A stretch of DNA of 64,000 bases, taken from assembly GCA_002633025.1 (NCBI GenBank), contig NMRB01000151.1:295296-359295 (forward strand), read 5' to 3'. The position numbers and the translations under genes are program-made. The stretch is from Notospermus geniculatus (lineage: Eukaryota > Nemertea > Pilidiophora > Heteronemertea > Lineidae). Below the pieces are notes generated by a model. The model was not told the origin of the DNA, searched no databases, and worked only from the letters and a program-made list of their open reading frames with translations. Shown here piece by piece: positions 23,890 to 33,925 of this stretch; within the stretch, counting starts at the first letter, position 1, and every line of letters begins with the position of its first letter.

Positions 23890-26800
23890 TCATGATTGTT
23901 GCTGAGAGACAATCTTGAGTTGCGTCGTCTGCATACTCTGTTCATCCCCGACACTCACATTGGCGGCGACGTCCAGAGGCTCCAAGCTGGTTAGTAACGA
24001 CCCTCCTTCGCCGTCTGGGATACTCGGGAATTCTTGGATGAATTGCCGCAATTCAGCACTATCTGAACTGTTGATTTGTTCAAGACCTCCGGCTGATAAA
24101 CTCTCCAGAATTTGCTGGGTTGTCATCCCTTCTGTTGAAGCAGTCTGGACATCTCCTGATTGGTAGGAGTAGTACATGCTAGCGGGTGGTGCTTGGATTT
24201 GGTAACTCGATGTGTATCCCATTTGCTGAAGGGCAGCATCGGTCGTCCCCGTCATGTCATACACAGGAAACTGATCCATAGCAGGGGAGGATGTTGAGGC
24301 AGATGGGACTGAAAGGAAAATGAACAACTTAGAATTGTGCCATCTGCTGTCATCATACTAATATTTCAGAAGAGTTTGTGTGTGTGTGTGTGTTTGTCTG
24401 CGATTTTCTCCAAGAGTGGCGAACGGATTGCCTCAAATTTGGTATGCATATGCCGAGTGTCCAAGTCAGTGTGAAAGGGATTACAAGAGCAGAGCCTCAG
24501 AATGGCCGCCCTCGCTCACACAGAATTTGTATTGTTTAAATGAAGACCATCTCCATGACCCTGCAATGATACAAGAAGCTCACCCTCTTGTTTGGTCTGC
24601 ATGTTCCTAGCTGCTTTCAGTTTGACCCGTTCCTTCACCGATGGCATGCTCACATCTGTCATCTCAGCATCTGCTCCTGATGGATCTATCGGAACCGTGC
24701 CTGAAACAAAATGTGTATGCTCAGTCAAAGTTCTCCACGACAGACTGATAGAAATCAAACATTCTCTCATCAGCACTGGCTTTCAGAACTGACCAAATGC
24801 AGAGGTGCAATGGGGAACTCAAATCGACACATAACCAGAACTAAACCTACTTGGGATTGAGGCCAGGTGAGCCTGCTCAAGAAGTGGATCCATCGAGGCC
24901 ACCTTCCGTTTCTTCTTGACCAGAAGGTACTCAGGATCTGCAAGAAAAGAACTGTAATCTGAACTAACTATTTCTAACTATCTCCTTTGAAATATTTGTG
25001 CTTACTCCTCACAGCTAATTCTACACAATACCAAACTGGCCTGTATTTGAATAAAGCGGGCAGTTCACCAGTTGAAGTGAGGGCGATATCGCAAGCCATC
25101 TGGGCCTATATTCATAACACCTTGCTAGGCTTTGTTAAACTGCTAAAGTGCTCAGTTTGTACAGGCCAATGTACACAACTAGCAATCAGCTAAGCCAGCA
25201 AACTTTTATGAATATGGGCACAGATCGCCACTGATGTTCTTGCCAGCCATCGCAGACTAAGTGATATTGGTTTTGGTACTGTGTGATATTGCGCAATCTT
25301 TGCTGACAAGATTCCACGCATCGCTGTCCAGCACACACCTGGAGTCAACAGACACATTCAGGTTCTTGTATTTGAGTTTGTGTAAGTCATTGCTCACCAT
25401 GATCTTCTGGTTTGTACATGAATTCCTTCGGATCACTCATCTCTTCATCCGATGGGCGCACCAGCTGTAGGTGTACAGTAACGGGCCTTTCGATGTTTCT
25501 GTCCCGGTACGGTGGTGCCTTGAAGACTATGGCATACTGAAGTAAATAGTACTGACAATGAGTATCAATTGAATTAAATAGGACGTGTCAAGATTTCACT
25601 AAGAAGGAAAGGAGTACAGAATCTGTAAAAGGAGAAGATGACAGCAGAACATGAACATAGTAGAAGTTTGTATGTGAAGTCATGTTTACCTGTCTATGGA
25701 CATCACTTGCACCAAAGTCACCGTACGCCTCCCAAGTGAGCTGCCCGTCGTCATCTTCTTCATAAAACCTCACTTTGATGTCGTCTGCAGGTCAAAGGTT
25801 ACGAAATGTTGCATAAAAGGGCAGAAGACCATCAGAAAGATCAAAATAAAGGAAAAAGTTAAATCTCATTGATTTTTACCATCAATTTTCCATCAAGTTT
25901 CTCTGAACTAAAAGATGGGATGAAAACTTTTACTACAAATGAACAACTGCGAAGAACTGAACTGAAGTTTGAATTCAAACTTGACAGGCCCATGACGGAT
26001 ATGAGTGGAGGTCATTGTTGAGGATATGTTCTAGGTACTCAACAATTTATCATCTCCTACCTTTGGTGACTTTCTCGCAGAGAAGGAACACTTCATCCCC
26101 ACCTCTGACCGACCCTGCGTGCTTGTCGAGACGGCAGATCACAAGATCACCTGCAGCCTCTGAAACAAAGCAACGTTTTCATTGTTTGAATAAAAGAACA
26201 ATAAGTTGAAAGTTGAGCCCAGATACCGGGCAAATATATACAATCAGAACGTTGTTCCAATACAATGTGATCCAGTTAAAGATAGTTACAACTTACTTTT
26301 GTCATAGATGGGATTAGAGACCACCGGGGCGACAATTCTGGTAAATCTACCACTGGCATCGGGCAGGAAGACTTGGAAACACAGCCGCACAACATTCAAG
26401 TCAATCTGGTTGGCCTTGTGGTTGAAACCAGCTGGAAAATAGGAGAATCAAGCCCATTATTCTTTGAAAATTCCTCAGTTCTTGAAGTGTGAAACAAGTG
26501 GTTTACTGCAAGTTACATCATATAATCTAGTCGAGGAGCCTTGATAGCCTAGTGGTTATCATGTCCGCTTATCAAGCAGAAGATCTTGGGTTCGTGGCCA
26601 CATGGGATTAATCGTCCCTGGCTCTTCAGTCCATCGCATGCAACAGTAAGCCGTTGTGCCTTGTACCTTTACAAGGGCAAGAAAAAGGCCCCATCCAAGT
26701 GAGGAACATAAGTAGCTTGAGATGGCCTCCTCCGTACTTGCCAGGGTCAATAATCCTGTGGCTTCGGCACTGATGGAAAAATCTAACACAAATACAAAGT

Positions 26801-29800
26801 TCAAATCTGCCAACGTCAACTCACTTGAGAAGGGATCCACTCGGATTGACTCCCTCTGTTTCAAGGCATCATCGACATCTTTTCTCTTCGCACATTGAAT
26901 ACCAAGGTGAGGAAAACTGAAAGGACAGAACAGACATGGTAAGGCAGGAGCTCAGAGGTTCAGCTGAGAAGACCTTTGACGACAGAACCAAGATTGTAGA
27001 ATCTCTTATGACATGTACATGTATGACCTGTCTTCCAACCTGGAACGCAGTCCATTGGAAACTGTCCTTGTCTTTTCAAATACCATGAATAGAATTCACT
27101 AACCTCGCCACCATGTCATGAGATTTAATCTTCTGTGTATAGACTCCCTTGTCACATCCCTTTCCCACGAGGCTGTGGGGGTGAGGTTTGGGTGGATTAT
27201 CTTTGGTGACACAGGATACGACCACCACAGCTGTGCCTTGGTAGCTATGGATCTGAAAATTAAAGAAGGGGACTTATCACAGGGTGTTTTCATCCCATGT
27301 TAGGTAACCTGAGATGGATTCAAGTTGTCCGTAAGTGGATAGATTATGACTGCAATCGCATGGGGTATACAGTGATCCAAACCTGCCAACACGTTGGCAT
27401 TTTCGGGGGGGGGGGGGGCACAATACAAACTCAGTACCAGTACACTGCTTACAATGTCATCTCTTGTTATAACTTTAAANTTTAAAACTCAAGATGGCTG
27501 CCATGGAGGGCACATTTAGTTAGGTTTTCCAATGACGACTCAACGTACGTCAAATGCCCATTTTTTCCACACTAATCCAAAAAGCCACAAAGCTTGTTTA
27601 CAAGTATGAGGTAACTCCACACCACATCACCAGGTGTCACTACCTGTTTTCAGACAATGTTCCTCATGACGTTCAATGATGAGAAGGAACAAATTGTGGC
27701 TTGTCATGCTTCCACAAGCTATCAGGAACCAGGTCAAACCATTCAATATCCAGACTAACAACCATTATACACTCTCCGTCCTGTCTTTTGATTTTGATTT
27801 ATAGGATTGAATCGTGTTCTCACCAAGTCTACCAATACATTGTACAGTCATGGCGTAAATGATTCACATGACCTACATCAACTGCGGTATTTACAACCTG
27901 GTCTCGTTTAAATGGACATTAGTATGAGTGTGGAGGAAAAGCATGGCTCAGAGATGAACAGTTTTGAAATGACGGGCATTGCAAAATAGTCTATAAGGTT
28001 TCAGAATGTTCTGGTTGTTGCATTTAATCTTGGCCGACAACCTTCACCGATACGGTTTGACAGATCATTCCAAGACAGCATGGTCCTTGTGGACGCAATT
28101 TGTGTGGTGACCAAAAGCCCAAGGTTGTGAAGTACATGTACATGTTGTCGGCAAAAATAGACATCGACTTTTGATGCCGAAGAAATTTTGTTGCTTTTCA
28201 CTGCTGACAAGATTGTACTCTAATAAAATATGTGACCCGCACCAGCAAAAGCAGGCGCCCATCGCAACCGAGGAAAGGGTTTAATAGCTGAAATGTATGT
28301 CTCCTCTGCAGATTTACAACAGTAGAAGACAATGATGACCACTTATGACAAGCGCCTGCTTTTGCTGGAGCGGCTCGCATATAGCAAGTCTGGTCATCTT
28401 TAAATTGACTGAGACTGAATGTATCAGTAGCCATTTTAGACACAGCCCGAACAGATTCTTCCTTCTAAAGTAACACCCCACTCAGTCAAAGCTCAGTAAA
28501 GGTAGCCTACATGTAAATGGAAACCACAAACAGATGACATCATGTTGCAGACGCTCAAGGTCAACATTGCTGACATCAAGATAGTAAGTAATGAAACTGC
28601 AGCAAATTGAAAAACTTTCTGTTAGTGTTAGTATCAGTGACTATGACTGACATCGAAGTAATCCAATTTTCAGTTTTTGTCCCAATCCTGTGACTTACGT
28701 ATGACTCATCAAAGACATAATCAGCCACAACAAACCCACCATTAGCTCGCCCACATACCCACGCTTCAACCCACACACGTGTCCAAGGGATTTCCCCAAA
28801 ATGGAAGCCCCCAACAAGCATGACAAGAAAAGTAAGTCAGACAAGAGCATTTCATTGAAGTTTTTTTAAAAACCATTACAATGATAAAGGTGACAATCAT
28901 GAAATGCAATTACAACATGTCATAATGTGCAAACCATTAGGCTTTTTTGTTGAATTATTAATCAAGTATGGTGATGATTAATATTAAATACTCATCCTTT
29001 GAGGGGGGGGGGGCAGTTGGCAGTTCACAGATGGACCCTAACATGAATGACAGAAACGACAAATCAGTTTTTTGCTGTTTTTCATTCTAGAAGTTGGTTG
29101 TCCACATCAAATGATGATTGTCCATAGGCCAAGATGTTAGATTAGATCATCAGTAATTTATACCTTGGAGGAATTATAGGCTCTCACAGCAGTTGTCCAA
29201 TGGACAATTGACTGGGGGCAATGACTTGTCCGTTTGGGAAAATCAGTTGTCCCGGGCCCCCGGACAACTGATTTGTCATTCTCTGAATGAGATGAGGGCA
29301 TTAGTACGGTGTGAACAGCTAGCTGATCCATATACATATACTAGTACCCAGATTTCAAATGAGCATCTTCCAAAATTTGGGCTTTGTTTTGATTCCTGTA
29401 CAGAAATTTCGCTGTCACAAGTGATGTGATGGTTTTTGTTCGACTTTCCTAACTCACACTGACTGGAAATATTCACAAGATACCTGCACAATGAATTAAC
29501 AACAAGAAGAAAGGAAAACACCAAAACTTGCTGACCTTTATGGAAGGGAACGACTTCTTCTCAATTTGACTCCTCTCTCCAGGGATACTTCCCGCTGATC
29601 TTCCTTCACATTCATACCGGAAACGGAGCCCTCGCGATTTGGGCTGCTCCATGATCTGAACCCAAGGGTTGTCATTCATAACAGGGGTCTGTGAGCTCAT
29701 CTTTCCATTTGACCGCCGACCTCGGCCTGTGTTTCCAGCAGCAATACCTGCGGCACTCATTCCTGTAAGAAAACCACAATCCAATGACATGTCCATGATG

Positions 29801-32800
29801 GCTGAGTAAGAAAGAATGAATGAATGAATATCACAGCAGACGAGGGCCAGCCTGAGAGGTGTGCATGTGGGATGGGCCGATGTCGATGATGGATGGATCC
29901 GGATGGAGTATTCAGTATGATTACCGGAACCGGTATGGTAGCAAGCATGGTTTCTGGTTAGTTAGGCGCCGGAGATGTCGGTCATGGTGACGCCTCCTGC
30001 TCTCGACTCTGTCTAGGCCTAGTGTCTGTCAGTCATGTCTGTAAGGCCTACACAATGAATGAATGGTGTAGTAGGCCTAGGCCTAGCCTTGCCTTGTCTT
30101 CTGTTTACATGAGTCGATGACGTCGATGGAGGATCAGGTCAATGCATGCTTACAATCAATGCACTAATTGTAGCATTTCATGCATGCCATGGCCCATGCA
30201 TGCAGATGTTGATGCCTTCCTCTTGGGTGGCTTGGAGTGGATGGAATAAAAATCGAGAAATCACCTTGTTTCCCGGCCATCTGTCTGTGTATGGAACCTA
30301 TAACTGTGTCAGTAGGTGATGATAGTTTGACAATACAATCGAACTGCAACTTGTAGGGGGATTTGTGGGTTTTCCTCAGAAAATTCCCCACTCAACTAAT
30401 TTTAGACGTTGCAACATTATTTCCGGGAAATCCCTCTACCTCGAACCAATCTCGAACCTAGGTTTATTGAATGAAATCTGACCCCCAAAATCCAACTCAA
30501 AGATGTTTCTTTGTGGCAACACATCGATAATTTTATGTATATATTTTAAGAGATGTCGTTGTGTAATATGAAATTATCAGATAATTCAGTGAATAAACCA
30601 TTGTTGCGTTTCATTACAACGTTATGGTTTCCTGGTGGCGAGGTTAGAGGAGCTCTTTCCACATTCATCCGACAGATGGCAATACCAAAGACCACGAAAT
30701 CCGTGACGTAGTCCGCAAGCAAGNCCTTGTCTTCTGTTCATGGCTAGTACTGGCAGGCAATGAGTCGATGACGTCGATGGAGGATCAGGAATGCATGCTT
30801 ACAATCAATGCATTGCAATTGTTGCACGACATGCATGCCATGCATGCAGATGTTGATGATGCCTTCCTTTTTTGGATTGGAGTGGTATGGAATAAAAATC
30901 GAGAAATCACCTTGTTTCCCGGCCATCGGTCTGTGTATGGAACCTATAACTGTGTCAGTAGGTGATGATAGTTTGACAATACAATCGAACTGCAACTTGT
31001 AGGGGGATTTGTGGGTTTTCCTCAGAAAATTCCCCACTCAACTAATTTTAGACGTTGCAACATTATTTCCGGGAAATCCCTCTACCTCGAACCAATCTCG
31101 AACCTAGGTTTATTGAATGAAATCTGACCCCCAAAATCCAACTCAAAGATGTTTCTTTGTGGCAACACATCGATAATTTTATGTATATATTTTAAGAGAT
31201 GTCGTTGTGTAATATGAAATTATCAGATAATTCAGTGAATAAACCATTGTTGCGTTTCATTACAACGTTATGGTTTCCTGGTGGCGAGGTTAGAGGAGCT
31301 CTTTCCACATTCATCCGACAGATGGCAATACCAAAGACCACGAAATCCGTGACGTAGTCCGCAAGCAAGTTTGTAAACAAAACTTTTTGTGAAGCATTTC
31401 TCATCGACTTTCCGATATTTGCCGCATTTACTCCAACATGAGCTCACCAACTTCTGGTCAAGTTAACCAACAACAGATTAATGAAGAATCAAGTCGACCT
31501 GCATCGTCTGCAGGCATTCCAGATCCATCAAAAGTGCCGCCAACACCCCCAGCTCCGTCAAGAACCAGAACCATGATGGCGGGGGAGATTGCACCAAACG
31601 CTCCCAAACCAGATGAAACTGGATACGTTCACCCAGTTGATGACCCGTATCACAAAGCAATCAAATACTTAGAAAAACACAATATACTCCAACTCTTTCA
31701 GGTATGGTGTGGGCCTTTGTGGGCGAGTTAATGAGTGGTATCCAGGGAAGCCCTTTCCCTAGCAACAACAGCAAGCACGTGAACCCATGCCCATTCATGA
31801 GCATGAAGCATGGAGGTATATTTTATACCTCCATGCATGAAGTCAGCAGATCACAATGGCTCTCAGTGTTCTGATTTGCTACTTCAGCAACACCCAAAAT
31901 TTCCACACGTTTGACATTACACCACTGTTTTTGTATTTTCCAACCTTCTAGAATACTGCTTTTACTGAATGGATAGGATGGGCCACATGTCTGTGATATT
32001 GATCAGAAAGTTTAATGTTGACATCACTTGTCTTGAATTACATCGCATCATAATCTCAATATTTCTTTCAGAATATCACTGCTGGTATCGTGTACGCACG
32101 TCCAGACGATCCCATCCAATATATGATAGACCAAGTAGAGGATTTGAAGTCTGATGAGCGATATAAAACTGCCCCTGATGTTGAAAGCTAATGGGAACTT
32201 CGAAAGATTCTGAGACATTGTGACAAGAATCAAAACCAAGAAAATGTGGACAGTGGATATTGATCCTTAAAATGCATGCTACAGAGGCTGCTGGACTCTT
32301 CTTATCAAGCCAATAGAACTGAAGTCTTCCTGAGCCTGAGGATACATGTGATATTTTCTCCAATACTTGTGTTCTGTTTTCATTGTTTGCCATATTATCT
32401 GCCTATGGAGGGAATTCTATTCCACAGGGAGCGGCACAAATATGAACGGTTCATTTGAAGATGTATTGGCCTCAGTATTGATTAAGAAAAGACCTTGGGA
32501 TAAACTTATGAGATGCTCATGTTTCAGTCTTGCCAGTGGCACTGCTTCGGAACATATGCTGTGCCAAATGTCCACAAAGGAGGATCTGTCGCTCTCGGTG
32601 TGTCTTCTCCTGTGTTTTTACAGAGCCGTCCAAAATCATAATTATCAGTTTTCTAGTTTTCAGTTGCCAAGACTCTTGTTGATAATACATGACGAGTGTT
32701 GCACAGTTGATTCCGAATTCACCCAGTTGTCATGTTAATTTTACATACCTGTTTATAACTTAAAGATATTAAAGATATTTTTCAGTCAATCATGGGTTTG

Positions 32801-33421
32801 TTTTTGTCTACATCAGCCCTGTTTCTTACTTCTACTTTAAAACAGTAGTTGACTTTTGTAGGTGTGTTCATTGCATGAGAAACACTGCTGATCCACAGAT
32901 CAAGCTGTGGTGGGTGGGGAGTGGAAACCGAGGTTTAAACCTGACTGGTGGGTGGGGGGAGTGGAAACTGAGGTTTAAAAGACACTGTAGTGTAACATAC
33001 CGTCTTGACTGTTTGAGGCTGTTGATGCAGAAAGAGCTGTAGGAGATAGCGGTTCTGTCTTCATCGGTGGATGCCCTGCTCCCATCCAATTGTTATCCGC
33101 AGTACCTTTTTCCCATCCAGGTCCAGGAGACATCATTTGGTCCATGCGCCAGTTACCGGTACTTGAATTACTCGTACTTGTCTGTGTATTTGGCTGCTGA
33201 TTGTTCATTGCACTTGTAGGAGGAATGCGGGCACTCTGTTGCACTGTTGGTGACCATGTCTGTTGATAATTACTGTAGCCTCCATTTCCTTGATGGCTTG
33301 GTGGCTGAATAAGCTGCGATGGCGAGTTAGTCTCATTTCTCCAGTTTTGTGGAGCAGCTTGCCAATGATTGTAGCCATTTTGCCGGTGCGAGTTCTGGGG
33401 ATAGGATTTTTTCCCCTCCAT
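23890..33421 (-). CDS. Rel: Rel/Dorsal-type NF-kB transcription factor, complete, 11 coding exons
   Basis: Minus-strand exons: 33001-33421, 29536-29762, 27104-27252, 26825-26916, 26297-26431, 26061-26159, 25690-25784, 25398-25536, 24851-24937, 24584-24700, 23890-24308. All junctions are GT/AG and phases match, giving 660 codons including stop (659 aa). ATG 33421 is preceded two codons upstream by an in-frame TGA. Residues 1-141 are a Gln/Asn/Pro-rich extension. The Rel homology domain follows, with the DNA-contact loop [20 protein letters not shown], then [31 protein letters not shown], and the IPT half ([34 protein letters not shown]). A basic nuclear localisation motif, KKKRK, lies after it (exon 24851-24937). 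The C-terminus is Ser/Gln/Asp-rich (likely transactivation) without ankyrin repeats, so it is p65/c-Rel/Dorsal class and not p100/p105. It should bind kB sites as a dimer and be held in the cytoplasm by IkB (family knowledge). Confidence 0.95.
26536..26800 (+). mobile_element. tRNA-derived SINE in Rel intron
   Basis: Same family as 33683-33925: tRNA-like head (GATAGCCTAGTGGTTATC..GTCCGCT, B-box region GGGTTCGTGGCC), then a shared body (GGCTCTTCAGTCCATCGCATG, GTGCCTTGTAC, CCCCATCCAAGTG, GAGATGGCCTC). The B-box is mutated here, so this copy is older than the other. It lies in the Rel intron between the exons ending at 26825 and starting at 26431, antisense to the gene. Confidence 0.8.
28232..28380. 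mobile_element. Foldback element in Rel intron
   Basis: A 17-bp perfect inverted repeat CCAGCAAAAGCAGGCGC (28242-28258; complement 28352-28368) lies inside a longer imperfect one starting TGACCCGC. It shares its interior with 21841-22036. It sits in the large intron between Rel exons at 27252 and 29536. Confidence 0.75.
30092..30723. repeat. Tandem duplication upstream of the 31438 gene, distal copy
   Basis: Matches 30725-31370 closely: the shared series GAGTCGATGACGTCGATGGA, ACTGTGTCAGTAGGTGATGA, TTTCCTGGTGGCGAGGTTAG and CGTGACGTAGTCCGCAAGCA occurs in the same order. The copies abut at a single N (30724), which makes a false haplotype duplication likely. It lies in the first coding intron of Rel, just 5' of the plus-strand gene. 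Confidence 0.9.
30725..31370. repeat. Tandem duplication, proximal copy = probable promoter of the 31438 gene
   Basis: Second copy of the preceding block. It ends ~68 bp before the ATG at 31438, so it must include the promoter of that gene. It contains CRE-like TGACGTCG and CGTGACGTAG motifs, both also present in the distal copy. No TATA box at a convincing distance was seen. Confidence 0.85.
31438..32191 (+). CDS. Small two-exon protein with a C-terminal docking/dimerisation-like domain (TEX55-like)
   Basis: Exon 1 31438-31701 (ATG context CCAACATGAG) and exon 2 32072-32191 (acceptor TTTCTTTCAG) join in phase 0 to give 127 aa ending at TAA. Residues 1-60 are Ser/Pro/Gln-rich and disordered. 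From about residue 65 a compact conserved segment ([20 protein letters not shown] then [20 protein letters not shown]) has the spacing of the RIIa/DPY30-type docking helices found at the end of TEX55-like and related sperm/cilium proteins. A role in sperm flagella or cilia (PKA-anchoring type) is inferred from that resemblance, not shown. The gene lies entirely inside the first coding intron of Rel, on the opposite strand. A variant polyadenylation signal ATTAAA occurs near 32768. Confidence 0.8.
31809..31835. mobile_element. 27-bp palindromic insertion with 7-bp target-site duplication
   Basis: CATGGAGGTATA-TTT-TATACCTCCATG is perfectly self-complementary around a 3-nt centre. It is flanked by CATGAAG (31802-31808) and CATGAAG (31836-31842). 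Same family as 37593-37621, 54252-54277 and 58215-58263. It is in the single intron of the 31438 gene and in the Rel intron. Confidence 0.7.
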
Positions 33422-33682
33422 ATCTCATATTTTTAAGCCCTCAGCACTTGTTTCCTCTTCCTGTATCCTAGCAAAGAAATCAATTGCAACATGACCTATG
33501 ATGAAAAGCGATTATTCATGTAGTGGTCGACAGGCCGTATTTCAGTTCCTGGTTGCTGACCCAGATTATTGCATACAAAATTGCTAGTGCATAAGTAGCA
33601 AAATCTGAGCAGTTCAAGTGCTTATAAAATTATGAAGATTGCAAAATGGAATCTCAATTTGCAAATCTGACTGCAAAGTCAG

Positions 33683-33925
33683 AGATAGCCGAGTGGTTCA
33701 TGACGTCCGCTCAGCAAGCGGCAGGTCCCAGGTTCGAATCCAGCCTGGCCATATGGGATTTCATTTCTGGCTCTTCATGTCTGTCGCATGGGACAGTAAG
33801 CTGTGGTGCCTTGTACTTTGTTTCTTTGCAAGGGCAAGTAAAAACGACCCCATCCAAGTGGGGAACATGAGATGGCCTCTTCCATACTTACCGGGGCAAG
33901 TAATGTTATGGCCCTACAATACAAT
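33683..33925 (+). mobile_element. Intact tRNA-derived SINE with target-site duplication
   Basis: Head GATAGCCGAGTGGTTCATGA with an A-box-like TAGCCGAGTGG, and a consensus B-box GGTTCGAATCC, resembling a type II (Leu/Ser-like) tRNA. A ~170-bp family body follows (GGCTCTTCATGTCTGTCGCA, CCCCATCCAAGTGGGGAACA), ending in a short CAATACAATA tail. The 13-bp flanks ACTGCAAAGTCAG (33670-33682) and ACTGCAAACTCAG (33926-33938) differ at one base, the mark of LINE-driven insertion. It lies about 260 bp upstream of the Rel start codon. Confidence 0.9.

Noticed and set aside
27404-27417. G-quadruplex regulatory site in the Rel intron
   Set aside because: It is a plain homopolymer G run without four separated tracts, like other G/C runs at 9966, 29001 and 62697, and probably a slippage tract.
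32975-33421. 148-codon minus-strand frame as a stand-alone small gene
   Set aside because: The donor at 33001/33000 and the phase match to the exon at 29762 show that it is the first coding exon of Rel.
33683-33760. Genuine Leu/Ser-type tRNA gene
   Set aside because: Although both internal promoter boxes are present, the sequence continues into a family body shared with 26536-26800 and is flanked by a 13-bp target duplication, so it is a SINE.
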